35,180 nt of DNA from an uncultured Pelagibacteraceae bacterium (GCA_902551455.1 CACDDC010000011.1:1-35180), one strand, 5' to 3'. Positions 20,736-32,291 are shown, counted from the stretch's first letter. Translations and numbers: made by a program. Notes: a model not told the origin generated them from the letters alone.

Positions 20736-22016
20736 ATGAGTGAAAAAATATTAGTTCCAACTTTAGGTGAAAGTATAAATGAGGCAACAGTCGCTAAATG
20801 GTTAAAAAATGAAGGAGAGGTGGTAGCTGCAGATGAGCCAATTGTAGAATTAGAAACAGATAAAGTTAATTTAGAAGTTCCATCACCCGTTAATGGAAAA
20901 CTTTCAAAAATAAATTCAATTGATGGTACAACTGTTGAAGTTGGAGCAGTTTTAGGAATTATTTCTGAAACTAGTGAAGAAACTAAAACTATAGACAAAA
21001 TTAAAGTATCAAAACCTTTAACTGAAAAAAAAGATGACAATATTGTAAAATTAAAAGTTGAAAAAAGACCTGAGCCTAGAATATTTGAAGATCAAGAGTC
21101 TGAGCCACAACCTTTAATACTTACTAATGAAGTGAGTAATAAAAAAAAAGAGAATTTAAACAAAAATTTATCTCCTTCAGTTAGAAAAATGGTTTCAGAA
21201 AAAAAAATTAACATCGATAAAGTAAAAGGAACTGGCAAAGGTGGAAGAGTACTAAAAGAAGATCTACTAAATCTAATGGGTGAAGTTCCTAAGCCAAATG
21301 AAAGAAAAATTCAGTATGGCCAAGAGGAAAAAATTAAAATGAGTAAATTAAGACAAACAATTGCAAGAAGATTAAAACAAGCGCAGGAAAATGCAGCAAT
21401 GCTAACCACATTTAATGAGGTAGATATGTCTTCAATAATATCTATGAGGAACGAGAATCAAGAAGATTTTCAAAATAGGTATAAAATAAAACTTGGCTTT
21501 ATGTCATTTTTTGTTAAAGCCTGCATTGTTGGTTTAAAACTTTTTCCTTCAATAAATGCAGAAACAGAAGATGACCAAATAATTTATAAAAATTACTATA
21601 ATATTAGTTTTGCAGTTGGAACAGAAAAAGGATTAGTGGTTCCAGTTTTAAAAAATGCTGACGAATTATCTTTTGATAAGATAGAAAAAAATATTAAAGA
21701 ACTTTCAGAAAAAGCAAAAAATGGAAAATTAATAATTGATGATTTACAGGGTGGGACTTTTACAATCAGTAATGGAGGAGTTTATGGATCAATGTTATCA
21801 ACTCCAATATTAAATCCTCCTCAATCTGGAGTTTTAGGAATGCATAATATTGTTGAAAGACCAATAGTAGTAGAAGGTGAGGTGAAAGTGCGTCCAATAA
21901 TGTATTTAGCTCTTTCTTATGATCATAGAATAATAGATGGTAAAGAGGCTGTTTCATTCCTTAAAACAGTTAAAGAGAATTTAGAAGATCCAAGAAGATT
22001 ATTTTTAGATATTTAG
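20736..22016 (+). CDS. sucB: Dihydrolipoyllysine succinyltransferase (E2 of 2-oxoglutarate dehydrogenase)
   Basis: SucB forms the complex core and transfers succinyl groups from its lipoyl arm to CoA. In order, the 426-residue protein has one lipoyl domain with Lys43 in ETDKVNLE, a charged linker, a peripheral-subunit-binding domain ([13 protein letters not shown] to [12 protein letters not shown], about residues 146-181), and the catalytic domain ending with [13 protein letters not shown], which holds the catalytic His. A single lipoyl domain is usual for E2o. Its TAG stop is immediately followed by the lpd ATG. Confidence 0.97.
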   Translation: MSEKILVPTLGESINEATVAKWLKNEGEVVAADEPIVELETDKVNLEVPSPVNGKLSKINSIDGTTVEVGAVLGIISETSEETKTIDKIKVSKPLTEKKDDNIVKLKVEKRPEPRIFEDQESEPQPLILTNEVSNKKKENLNKNLSPSVRKMVSEKKINIDKVKGTGKGGRVLKEDLLNLMGEVPKPNERKIQYGQEEKIKMSKLRQTIARRLKQAQENAAMLTTFNEVDMSSIISMRNENQEDFQNRYKIKLGFMSFFVKACIVGLKLFPSINAETEDDQIIYKNYYNISFAVGTEKGLVVPVLKNADELSFDKIEKNIKELSEKAKNGKLIIDDLQGGTFTISNGGVYGSMLSTPILNPPQSGVLGMHNIVERPIVVEGEVKVRPIMYLALSYDHRIIDGKEAVSFLKTVKENLEDPRRLFLDI

Positions 22017-23417
22017 ATGGCAGATAAATTTGATGTTACAGTTATTGGTGGTGGCCCAGCAGGTTATGTATGTGCAATTAGATTATCACAACTAGGATTT
22101 AAAACTGCTTGTATAGAGTCTAGAGGTGCACTAGGAGGTACATGTTTAAATGTTGGCTGTATTCCATCAAAAAGTTTACTTAATTTGTCTGAAAACTTCC
22201 AAAAAGCCAAAAACTTTCAAAAATTAGGAATAGAAATTGAGGGTCTAAAATTAAATTTAGACAAAATGATGAAAAGTAAACAAAAATCAGTAACTACACT
22301 AACTAAAGGTGTAGAATTTCTATTTAAAAAAAACAATATATCATATTTTAAGGGTCTAGGTAGTCTTAAATCAAAAAATTTAATATCAATTCTTGATGAA
22401 AAAAATAAACAAACATCAATTGAGTCTAAAAATATAATATTATGTACCGGATCAGAACCTACATCTTTGCCAGGAATTAAATTTGATGAACACAAGATTG
22501 TATCATCCACTGGTGCCCTTTCTTTAAGCAAAGTCCCATCTAAGATGGTAGTGGTAGGAGGTGGATATATAGGTTTGGAAATGGGATCTGTATGGGCAAG
22601 GCTTGGATCTGAAGTTCATGTAATTGAATATTTAGATCATATTACTCCTGGTATGGATAAAGAAATTTCAAATGAATTTATGAAAATTTTAAAAAAACAG
22701 GGAATTAAATTTAGTCTACAAACAAAAGTTAATTCTATTAAAACAACAAATAATTCAGTAATTGTTAATGTAGAAGACTTAAATAAAATTAAAAAGAGTT
22801 ACGAGTGCGATGTTGTACTAATATCTGTTGGTAGAAAACCATATACAAAAAATTTGAATTTAGAAGGACTAGGTATAGAAAAAGATAAAAAAGGAACAAT
22901 AAAAGTTAATAATAAATTTCAAACAAATATTTCCAATATTTATGCTATAGGAGATTTAATAAGTGGACCAATGTTAGCACATAAAGCTGAAGAAGAAGGT
23001 ATAGCTGTGGCAGAGATAATTGCTGGACAATCAGGACATGTAAATTATGATGTAATACCAAGTGTAATTTATACATTCCCTGAAGTTGCATCGATAGGGA
23101 AAACTGAGGAACAATTAAAAGAAAAAAATAACGAATATAAGATTGGAAAATTTCCTTTTATGGCAAATTCGAGAGCAAAAGCAATCGACCAACCCGAGGG
23201 CTTTGTAAAAATACTTGCAGACAGCAAAACGGATAAAGTTTTGGGTGTACATATAATAGGGCCTCATGCCGGTGAAATGATTGCAGAAATGGCAATAGCT
23301 ATGGAATTTGGTGCAAGTTCAGAGGATATTGCTAGAACTTGTCATGCACATCCAACGTTTTCTGAAGCTATTAAAGAGGCAGCATTATCAGTGGATAAAC
23401 GGACAATACACTCATAA
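22017..23417 (+). CDS. lpd: Dihydrolipoamide dehydrogenase (E3)
   Basis: Lpd reoxidises dihydrolipoyl groups and reduces NAD+. The 466-residue flavoprotein has the FAD motif VIGGGPAGYVCA near residue 10, the redox-active disulfide Cys43/Cys48 in GGTCLNVGCIPSKS, the NAD motif VVGGGYIGLEMGSVW, YAIGDLISGPMLAHKA, and the C-terminal HAHPTFSEA with the catalytic His/Glu pair. Being linked to sucAB it serves the 2-oxoglutarate complex, but may also be shared with pyruvate dehydrogenase or the glycine cleavage system encoded elsewhere. Confidence 0.97.
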   Translation: MADKFDVTVIGGGPAGYVCAIRLSQLGFKTACIESRGALGGTCLNVGCIPSKSLLNLSENFQKAKNFQKLGIEIEGLKLNLDKMMKSKQKSVTTLTKGVEFLFKKNNISYFKGLGSLKSKNLISILDEKNKQTSIESKNIILCTGSEPTSLPGIKFDEHKIVSSTGALSLSKVPSKMVVVGGGYIGLEMGSVWARLGSEVHVIEYLDHITPGMDKEISNEFMKILKKQGIKFSLQTKVNSIKTTNNSVIVNVEDLNKIKKSYECDVVLISVGRKPYTKNLNLEGLGIEKDKKGTIKVNNKFQTNISNIYAIGDLISGPMLAHKAEEEGIAVAEIIAGQSGHVNYDVIPSVIYTFPEVASIGKTEEQLKEKNNEYKIGKFPFMANSRAKAIDQPEGFVKILADSKTDKVLGVHIIGPHAGEMIAEMAIAMEFGASSEDIARTCHAHPTFSEAIKEAALSVDKRTIHS

Positions 23418-23436
23418 TATATTTTCATAATAAATT

Positions 23437-25398
23437 ATGAAAATTCCAGTTTTAATTCCTAACGTATTTAATCATCCATTTACATACAGTTCAGATTCAA
23501 ATTTAAATGCTGGCGACTATGTTGTTGTTCCATTTGGAAAGTCTAAGATAACAGGTATTGTTTGGGATCATTTTGAAAAAAATAATAATAAAAAATTTCA
23601 AATAAAAAAAATTATAAAAAAAATAAATGTAAAACCTTTAAAAAATAATACAATAAGATTTTTAAATTGGTTTTCCGAATACAATTTAGTACCAAGAGGA
23701 ATGGCTTTAAAACTTCATCTTTTAAGTAACGAAGCTATAGAGGATCAAAAAAATGTTGATTATGAAAAATTTCAAATAATAAGTAAAAAAAAAAAATTTA
23801 TTCTTTCCAAAGAACAAAAAATAGCTTTAAATGATTTAAATAAAAATAATAAAAAGTTTAGAGTACATCTTCTCCAGGGTGCTACTGGTTCTGGAAAAAC
23901 AATAGTTTACTTTGAATCAATAAAAAAAAAAATCGATAAAGGATATCAAGGATTAATTTTACTGCCCGAGATAGGATTAACCAGTGAGTTTGAAAAAAAA
24001 TTTAAACAATATTTTGGATTTAATCCTGCAATATGGCATTCAGGAATATCAAAAAAAAGAAAAAAAATAATTTGGAGTGGATTATTAAATGGCAAAATTA
24101 AATTAGTTATTGGTGCTAGATCAGCTTTATTTCTTCCATTTAAAAATCTAGGAATAATTATTGTAGATGAAGAACATGATCAGTCTTTCAAGCAAGATGA
24201 AGGTGTGATTTATAATGCTAGAGATATGGCAATATCTAGAGCATCTTTTGAAAACATACCTATAAATCTTATAAGTTCTGTACCATCTATTGAAACATTT
24301 GAAAATTTAAAGAAAAAAAAATATAATTTTTCTAGAATTCTTAGTCGGTATAAAGATGCAAATTTACCTACCCATGAAATAATTGATTTAAAAAAATATA
24401 AATTAAATAATAATTCGTGGATTTCATTTAAAACAATTGAAAGAGTTAAATATCATTTAGAAAAAGGAGATCAAATACTTTTTTTTATTAATAGAAGAGG
24501 TTTTTCACCTTATGTTTTATGTAAAAATTGCTACAAAGTTTATACGTGCCCAAATTGTTCTATTAATTTAGTTTACCATAAATATTCAAAAAAACTTTTA
24601 TGTCATTACTGTGATTACAAATCTGATTTAAAAAGAGATTGTAAAAGAAATATTAGTGGAGTTTGTCAATTTATATTTAGTGGACCTGGTGTAGAAAAAA
24701 TCTATGAAGAAGTTAGTTTTTTGTTTCCTAATTATAAATCATATATTTTTTCAAGCGACACTATGAACAAAAAATCTTCATCAGATATACTAAATAAAAT
24801 TCATAATAATGAAATTAATATTTTAGTAGGTACACAATTAATTTCTAAAGGTTTTCACTTTCCAAAGTTAAATTGTATTGTTGTGTTAGATATTGATTTA
24901 TCTTCCCAAGGACATGATTTAAGAAGTAACGAGAAAAATCTACAATTATACCATCAATTATCTGGCAGAGCTGGCAGAACTGGCAGTTCGTCAACAGTAT
25001 ATTTTCAAACATATAATATAAATAAAGAAATAATTTCCCAATTAACAAATAAAGATCCATTTAAATTTTTAGAAGAAGAATTAAAAATGAGAAAAATTAA
25101 TAATTTGCCGCCATTTGAAAGATTTATTTCATTAATTTTGTCTTCAAAAAATAATAAAAAATTAGATGAAGAATCAAATAAACTTAAAAAATTTCTAGAA
25201 AAAAAAATAAATGGAAAAATTTTAGGTCCAGTTAACGCGCCAATTTATAAAATTAAACAGAAATTCAGAAATAGACTTTTAATTAGATCAAACAAATCTA
25301 TAGAAATTCAACATTCATTAGCCAGAGCACTAAAAAATTTTAATTTTAGTTCAGGAATAAAACTGACAGTTGATGTTGATCCAATAAACTTTAATTAA
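23437..25398 (+). CDS. priA: Primosomal protein N' (replication restart helicase PriA)
   Basis: PriA recognises stalled forks and reloads the replicative helicase. The 653-residue protein has an N-terminal 3'-end-binding domain (residues 1-100), Walker A GATGSGKT, the DEEH box (DEEHDQSFKQ), a zinc region, and helicase motif VI (SGRAGRTGSS). The zinc region keeps C362, C365, C371, C374, C389, C392 and C402 in E. coli spacing, but the eighth position is Asn405; Cys410 is nearby. A 12-adenine run encodes the lysines at residues 117-120. It precedes the atp operon, as in other alphaproteobacteria. Confidence 0.95.
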   Translation: MKIPVLIPNVFNHPFTYSSDSNLNAGDYVVVPFGKSKITGIVWDHFEKNNNKKFQIKKIIKKINVKPLKNNTIRFLNWFSEYNLVPRGMALKLHLLSNEAIEDQKNVDYEKFQIISKKKKFILSKEQKIALNDLNKNNKKFRVHLLQGATGSGKTIVYFESIKKKIDKGYQGLILLPEIGLTSEFEKKFKQYFGFNPAIWHSGISKKRKKIIWSGLLNGKIKLVIGARSALFLPFKNLGIIIVDEEHDQSFKQDEGVIYNARDMAISRASFENIPINLISSVPSIETFENLKKKKYNFSRILSRYKDANLPTHEIIDLKKYKLNNNSWISFKTIERVKYHLEKGDQILFFINRRGFSPYVLCKNCYKVYTCPNCSINLVYHKYSKKLLCHYCDYKSDLKRDCKRNISGVCQFIFSGPGVEKIYEEVSFLFPNYKSYIFSSDTMNKKSSSDILNKIHNNEINILVGTQLISKGFHFPKLNCIVVLDIDLSSQGHDLRSNEKNLQLYHQLSGRAGRTGSSSTVYFQTYNINKEIISQLTNKDPFKFLEEELKMRKINNLPPFERFISLILSSKNNKKLDEESNKLKKFLEKKINGKILGPVNAPIYKIKQKFRNRLLIRSNKSIEIQHSLARALKNFNFSSGIKLTVDVDPINFN

Positions 25399-25505
25399 TT
25401 GGAAAAAAATAGCACTATTTGACAATGTGCTACTTGAAGACATTTAAGTCATATGCTAACTAATTCCAAATTTATATAATCTTCAATTATATTAAGGAGA
25501 TAAAA
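25399..25505 (+). promoter_or_regulatory. Likely promoter/leader region of the atpHAGDC operon
   Basis: This is the only gene-free stretch over 100 bases in the window. It holds TTGACA (25419-25424), a perfect -35 hexamer, but the -10 at 17 bases is poor (ATTTAA, 25442-25447). A perfect TATAAT lies at 25475-25480, just upstream of the ribosome site. TAGCAC (25410-25415) and GTGCTA (25427-25432) form a dyad centred on the TTGACA. TTGGAA (25399-25404) and TTCCAA (25464-25469) could pair around the whole segment. It plausibly contains the atp promoter and an operator or RNA fold; exact elements are uncertain. Confidence 0.55.
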
Positions 25506-25508
25506 TTG
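25494..25508 (+). promoter_or_regulatory. Strong Shine-Dalgarno and TTG start of atpH
   Basis: AAGGAG (25495-25500), five bases before TTG at 25506, is among the strongest ribosome sites in the window. It supports the unusual TTG as the true atpH start, since no in-frame ATG lies near the expected N-terminus. Confidence 0.75.
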
Positions 25509-26063
25509 AGCCTTACAAAAATTTTTTCAGATACATCTGCAGGCAGATATTCTTTAGCGCTTTATGAATTAGCTGAGGAGTCTAAAGTGATTGAAGAAGT
25601 TGAGGGTCACTCGATTGCTATTATTAAATTAATTTCAGAAAGTGAAGACTTTAATTCTTTAATTAAAGATCCAACTAATAGCCAAAAAGATCAACTTTTG
25701 GTATTATCAAAAATATCTCAAAAATATAATTTAAATAATTTACTTATAAAATTTTTAAGTTTTTTAATTTCAAAGAGAAGATTTTTTTATCTCGAAAAAA
25801 TACTAAATAATTTTGTCAATACTTGCTCAATAAAAAGAGGTGAAGTTAAAGCTGAATTAATCTCAGCTAAAAAACTCTCAGATAATGAAATTAATGATAT
25901 AAAAGAAAATTTAGCAAAAAATTTTAGTTCAAAAATAAAATTAAAATACAAACATGATGTGAGTTTAATTGGAGGTTTAACTGTACAAATTGGCAGCGTG
26001 ATGGTAGATACTTCTATCAAAAATAAATTACAACAGATCGAAAACAGAATGATTGAGGCTTAA
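25506..26063 (+). CDS. atpH: F1F0 ATP synthase delta subunit
   Basis: The delta subunit (OSCP equivalent) joins the top of F1 to the peripheral stalk. The 185-residue protein has the N-terminal SAGRYSLALYELAEES and the C-terminal IGGLTVQIGSVMVDTSIKNKL, both family signatures. Translation begins at TTG after a good AAGGAG site. It opens the alphaproteobacterial F1 operon; F0 genes for subunits a, b and c are not in the window, consistent with the split F1/F0 operons of this class. The ATG of atpA follows directly after its TAA. Confidence 0.95.
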   Translation: MSLTKIFSDTSAGRYSLALYELAEESKVIEEVEGHSIAIIKLISESEDFNSLIKDPTNSQKDQLLVLSKISQKYNLNNLLIKFLSFLISKRRFFYLEKILNNFVNTCSIKRGEVKAELISAKKLSDNEINDIKENLAKNFSSKIKLKYKHDVSLIGGLTVQIGSVMVDTSIKNKLQQIENRMIEA

Positions 26064-27599
26064 ATGGAAATAAATCCTTCCGAAGTAACTAAAATATTAA
26101 AAGAACAAATAAAAAAATTTGGAGATAAAGCCGAAGTAACAGAAGTCGGTCAAGTTTTATCGGTAGGCGATGGTATTGCCAGAATTTATGGATTGGACAA
26201 TGTCCAAGCTGGAGAAATGGTAGAATTTTCTGATGGATCTAAGGGTATGGCTCTAAATTTAGAAAGCGATAATGTCGGTGTGGTAATTTTTGGAGATGAT
26301 AGAGCTGTTAAAGAGGGAGATACAGTAAAAAGAACAGGTGCAATTGTTGATACACCAGTAGGAAAAGAATTGCTTGGAAGAGTTGTTGACGGATTAGGAA
26401 ACCCTATAGATGGAAAAGGTGAGCTAGACAAAGGAGTAAAAAGATCAAGAGTAGAAGTAAAAGCTCCTGGAATAATTCCTAGAAAGTCAGTTAGTGAGCC
26501 AATGCAATCAGGACTTAAGTCTGTAGATAGTTTAGTCCCAATTGGTAGAGGACAAAGAGAATTAATTATCGGAGATAGACAAACAGGAAAAACAGCAGTT
26601 GCAATAGATACAATTATTAATCAAAAAAAAATTAATGAGTCTAATGATGAAAAGTTAAAATTGTATTGTATTTACGTAGCAATTGGACAAAAAAGATCTA
26701 CCGTTAGACAAATTGAAAAAACTTTAGAAGAAGCGGGTGCTATGGAGTATACCACAATAGTTGCTGCTACCGCTTCTGATGCAGCGCCACTTCAATTTTT
26801 AGCACCCTATACTGGTTGTGCAATGGGAGAATATTTTAGAGATAATGGAATGCATGCACTAATAATTTATGATGACCTCTCTAAACAAGCTGTAGCCTAT
26901 AGGCAGATGTCTTTATTATTGAGAAGACCACCTGGAAGAGAGGCTTATCCAGGTGACGTATTTTATTTACACAGTAGATTGCTTGAAAGGGCAGCTAAAC
27001 TTAGTGATGAGCATGGCGGAGGTTCGCTCACAGCACTTCCAATAATTGAAACTCAAGGAGGAGACGTTTCTGCATTTATTCCTACTAATGTTATTTCAAT
27101 AACAGATGGACAAATATTCCTTGAAACAAATTTGTTTAATCAAGGAATTAGACCTGCAATAAATGTGGGGTTATCAGTATCAAGAGTTGGATCCTCAGCA
27201 CAAACAAAAGCAATGAAGAAAGTTTCTGGATCTATGAAACTTGAATTAGCACAATATAGAGAGATGGCAGCATTTGCACAATTTGGTTCTGACCTAGATG
27301 CTTCTACTCAGAAACTCTTAAATAGGGGCTCAAAGTTAACAGAGCTTTTAAAGCAAAAACAGTATTCACCCATGACAGTTGCCGAACAAGTAATTTCAGT
27401 TTTCTGTGGAGTTAGAGGATATTTAGATGATGTTGAACTTAAAAATATTGCAGAGTTTGAGAATAAAATTATTCAAAAATGTAAAACTGAAAAACCTGAA
27501 ATCATAGATTCTATTACAAGCTCAGGAAAACTTGAGGAAGATTCTGAAAAAATATTAATAGAAACTATTAAAAGCTTAAAACAAAGCAACAAATCATAG
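26064..27599 (+). CDS. atpA: F1F0 ATP synthase alpha subunit
   Basis: The alpha subunit forms the F1 hexamer with beta and holds the non-catalytic nucleotide sites. The 511-residue protein has the Walker A loop GDRQTGKT at residues 170-177, [16 protein letters not shown] for Walker B, the [21 protein letters not shown] signature region, and [14 protein letters not shown] with the arginine-finger region. The length is normal. It abuts atpH and is three bases from atpG. Confidence 0.98.
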   Translation: MEINPSEVTKILKEQIKKFGDKAEVTEVGQVLSVGDGIARIYGLDNVQAGEMVEFSDGSKGMALNLESDNVGVVIFGDDRAVKEGDTVKRTGAIVDTPVGKELLGRVVDGLGNPIDGKGELDKGVKRSRVEVKAPGIIPRKSVSEPMQSGLKSVDSLVPIGRGQRELIIGDRQTGKTAVAIDTIINQKKINESNDEKLKLYCIYVAIGQKRSTVRQIEKTLEEAGAMEYTTIVAATASDAAPLQFLAPYTGCAMGEYFRDNGMHALIIYDDLSKQAVAYRQMSLLLRRPPGREAYPGDVFYLHSRLLERAAKLSDEHGGGSLTALPIIETQGGDVSAFIPTNVISITDGQIFLETNLFNQGIRPAINVGLSVSRVGSSAQTKAMKKVSGSMKLELAQYREMAAFAQFGSDLDASTQKLLNRGSKLTELLKQKQYSPMTVAEQVISVFCGVRGYLDDVELKNIAEFENKIIQKCKTEKPEIIDSITSSGKLEEDSEKILIETIKSLKQSNKS

Positions 27600-27602
27600 A
27601 AA

Positions 27603-29904
<2,302 letters not shown>

Positions 29905-29905
<1 letters not shown>

Positions 29906-30303
29906 TGAGTGAAGAATATAAAATTGAGATAGTAAATCCAGAAAAGTCTTTTTTACAACGAGAAGATGTAATTGAAGTTGTAATACCAGCATTTGAAGGA
30001 GAAATGGGAATATTAAAAGATCATATACCGCTTATTTCTTTCTTAAAGCCAGGGATTGTTAAAGTTAATTTAAAGTCAGGTGAGGAAAATTATTATGTTG
30101 AAGACGGAATAGTTGAATTTAAAGATAATAATTTGTCTATTTTAACAAGTTCAATTTTTAGTTTGTCTGATTTAGATAAAAGTAAAATTGATCAACTTCT
30201 TCAAGAAGCTGAAAAAGATAGTAATCAGGAAAAAATTGATGATCAAAAAAGATATTTAATTGATCAAAAAATTAATGTTTTGAAATCACTTTCATTAAAC
30301 TAA
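29905..30303 (+). CDS. atpC: F1F0 ATP synthase epsilon subunit
   Basis: Epsilon binds the bottom of gamma and regulates rotation. The 132-residue protein has the N-terminal beta-sandwich with VVIPAFEGEMGILKDHIPLIS near residues 25-45 and a charged helical C-terminus with many Lys, Asp and Gln. It overlaps atpD by one base. Its TAA shares bases with the TAG of the convergent rppH, leaving no space for a conventional terminator at the end of the operon. Confidence 0.95.
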
Positions 30304-30776
30304 TTTATTATATTTTTTACTTTTTTTTTAATTATTTCATAAACATCTAATTTAAATTTAACTACAACATCAGTGATTTTGTCTAACTCAATCCACTTAT
30401 ATTCTAAGAATTCTGGATGTTTTGTTCTTAAATTTATTTCGCTTTCTTTTCCATTAAATCTCATGAGAAACCATTTTTGTATTTGTCCTTTATATTTTCC
30501 TTTCCAAATAATCCCTAAAAGATTTTTAGGCAATTCATAAGTAGTAGTCTCATCAATTTCTTGAATTAATTCTACGCTTTCAATACTTGTTTCTTCTTTA
30601 AGCTCCCTCAAAGCTGCGGTTAAAAGATCTTCGTTATTATCTACACCACCTTGAGGCATTTGCCAAAAATTTTTAGGATTATCAATTCTTTTAGCAACAA
30701 AAACTTTGTTATCTCTATTGAGCAATATGATTCCTACCCCACTCCTTAGTGGTAAATTTTTGTATCGCTCCTCCAT
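30300..30776 (-). CDS. rppH: RNA pyrophosphohydrolase (Nudix hydrolase)
   Basis: RppH removes pyrophosphate from triphosphorylated RNA 5' ends and so starts mRNA decay. The 158-residue protein begins RSGVGIILLNRDNKVFVAKR and has FWQMPQGGVD, typical of RppH. The Nudix box runs from Gly43 to Ile65 with Glu49, Arg57, Glu58, Glu61 and Glu62 present. The second glycine of the box is Ser64 (EETSI), a non-consensus residue. It lies 8 bases downstream of ctpA. Other Nudix enzymes for dinucleoside polyphosphates are close relatives, but the motifs and neighbourhood favour RppH. Confidence 0.88.
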   Translation of the reverse strand: MEERYKNLPLRSGVGIILLNRDNKVFVAKRIDNPKNFWQMPQGGVDNNEDLLTAALRELKEETSIESVELIQEIDETTTYELPKNLLGIIWKGKYKGQIQKWFLMRFNGKESEINLRTKHPEFLEYKWIELDKITDVVVKFKLDVYEIIKKKVKNIIN

Positions 30777-30784
30777 ATAACTAT

Positions 30785-31930
30785 CTAACCATTAATAAGT
30801 TTTAGTGCAAATTTTAGTTGATTGTCAGTTTCTGTATTAATTCTGAATTTATCATTTTCTTCCTCAACTACTATATCTGGAACAACTCCAACTTCAGAAA
30901 TAGATTTTCCCGAGGGTAAATAATATTTTGATACTGTTAATCTGATTGCTCCTTTATTATTTAAAGGAATAATTGATTGTACAGAACCCTTTCCATAAGT
31001 ATTTTCTCCGATTAGAATTGCTCTTTTATGATCTTTTAACGCACCAGCTACAATTTCCGAAGCTGAGGCTGATCCATAATTAATTAAAACAATAAGAGTG
31101 CCTCCATTTATAATATCTCCTTTTTTAGCAAACCATTTTCTATTTTCATTACTCTTTCTACTTTTTGTTGAAACAATTTCACCATTGTCTAAAAAAAAAT
31201 CCGTAATTTTAATTGCCTGAGATAAAAGTCCACCAGGGTTATTTCTCATATCAAGAATAAAATATTTAACTTTATTGTCATTTTTCAATTTATTTATTTT
31301 TTCTTTTACTTGTTTACTGCTATTTTCATTAAATGAAGTTAATCTCAAATAACCAATATTATCATCAAATAATTTTGATTTAACTGACGCAACTTTAATA
31401 ATTTCTCTCGTAATATTGAAGATGAATGATTTTTTAATTCCAATTCTTCTAACTGTAATTTTAATCTCAGAACCTACAGGACCTCTCATTAGATCTACAG
31501 CTTCAGTTAAAGATTTTCCTTGGACTTGAATATCATTAATTTTTACAATGTAGTCTCCTGCTTTTACCCCTGCTTTATAAGCTGGAGAATTATCAATTGG
31601 CGAAATTACTTTTACAACACCTGCTTCCATTCCTACTTCGATACCTAAACCACCAAACTCACCACTTGTTTCTGTTTGCATTTCCTTTAATATTTCTGGA
31701 GACATATATGAAGAATATGGATCCAATGATTGTAGCACACCATTAATAGCTGAATCCATAACATCGCTTTGGTTAACATCCTCTACATATTCTTTATTAA
31801 TTTTATCCAAAACTTCACTGAATAAATCAATTTTATTATAAATGTTTTCATCACTTGAAAAAGCAGAGGTTCTAATTAAACTTAAAATTGTAAGAGTGAA
31901 AATTAGATAAAATTTAAATTTGTTTTTCAT
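30785..31930 (-). CDS. ctpA: Carboxy-terminal processing protease (S41 family)
   Basis: This periplasmic serine protease of the CtpA/Prc family trims C-termini of exported proteins and is linked to cell-wall turnover in other bacteria. From the chosen start, 381 residues: signal peptide about residues 1-24 (KNKFKFYLIFTLTILSLI then TSAFS), PDZ domain about residues 90-165, then the protease domain with Ser289 in GSASASE, Lys314 in GKGS and Gln318. The ATG at 31930 overlaps the rsfS stop (ATGA) and places the signal peptide at the N-terminus. A start 12 codons upstream (31966) would bury the signal and overlap rsfS. Confidence 0.93.
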   Translation of the reverse strand: MKNKFKFYLIFTLTILSLIRTSAFSSDENIYNKIDLFSEVLDKINKEYVEDVNQSDVMDSAINGVLQSLDPYSSYMSPEILKEMQTETSGEFGGLGIEVGMEAGVVKVISPIDNSPAYKAGVKAGDYIVKINDIQVQGKSLTEAVDLMRGPVGSEIKITVRRIGIKKSFIFNITREIIKVASVKSKLFDDNIGYLRLTSFNENSSKQVKEKINKLKNDNKVKYFILDMRNNPGGLLSQAIKITDFFLDNGEIVSTKSRKSNENRKWFAKKGDIINGGTLIVLINYGSASASEIVAGALKDHKRAILIGENTYGKGSVQSIIPLNNKGAIRLTVSKYYLPSGKSISEVGVVPDIVVEEENDKFRINTETDNQLKFALKLING

Positions 31931-32277
31931 ATCATAATTTTTTCTTTGGGTATTAGTTCTGACCACATTTTTTCTAATTCATAAAATTTTCTTTTTTCTG
32001 GATTAAAAATATGAACTATTAAATCAATTCCATCTACTAATTTCCAATCTTTACTATCTTTACCCTCTATTTTGCAATTAAATATTCCATTTTTAACAAA
32101 TTGATCAAAAACTTGCTCAGAAAGTGCCTGTATATGTCTAGATGAAGTACCGCTGGCAATTATCATATAATCAGCAATTGTAGATTTTCCTTCAAGATCT
32201 ATTGTTACTATATCTAAGGCTTTATTAGAATCTAAAGTTTCAAGGATTATTGATTTGAGGTTGGAAATTTTATCCAT
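31927..32277 (-). CDS. rsfS: Ribosomal silencing factor RsfS
   Basis: RsfS binds L14 of the 50S subunit and blocks joining to 30S, lowering translation when nutrients are short. The 116-residue protein has DIVTIDLEGKSTIADYMIIASGTS and HIQALSEQV near residues 19-55, and the DWKLVDGIDLIVHIF segment near residues 80-95, all typical. It sits after nadD with a 14-base gap, the normal order. Its TGA overlaps the ctpA ATG, whereas many alphaproteobacteria have rlmH and a murein-hydrolase activator gene here. Confidence 0.95.
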   Translation of the reverse strand: MDKISNLKSIILETLDSNKALDIVTIDLEGKSTIADYMIIASGTSSRHIQALSEQVFDQFVKNGIFNCKIEGKDSKDWKLVDGIDLIVHIFNPEKRKFYELEKMWSELIPKEKIMI

Positions 32278-32291
32278 TAATTAGATTGAGA

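Noticed and set aside
24961-24990. Triple tandem CTGGCAG repeat in priA
   Set aside because: It encodes the conserved helicase motif SGRAGRTGS; the repeat is explained by repeated Gly-Arg codons.
25399-25470. Possible tRNA in the gap before atpH, because the ends pair and inner hairpins exist
   Set aside because: There is no T-loop (GTTCGA-type) sequence, no proper D-arm or anticodon arm spacing, and the inner stems do not fit a cloverleaf.
30785-31966. Longer CtpA starting at 31966
   Set aside because: It would put 12 polar residues before the signal peptide and overlap rsfS by 40 bases, while ATG 31930 gives the ATGA overlap and an N-terminal signal.
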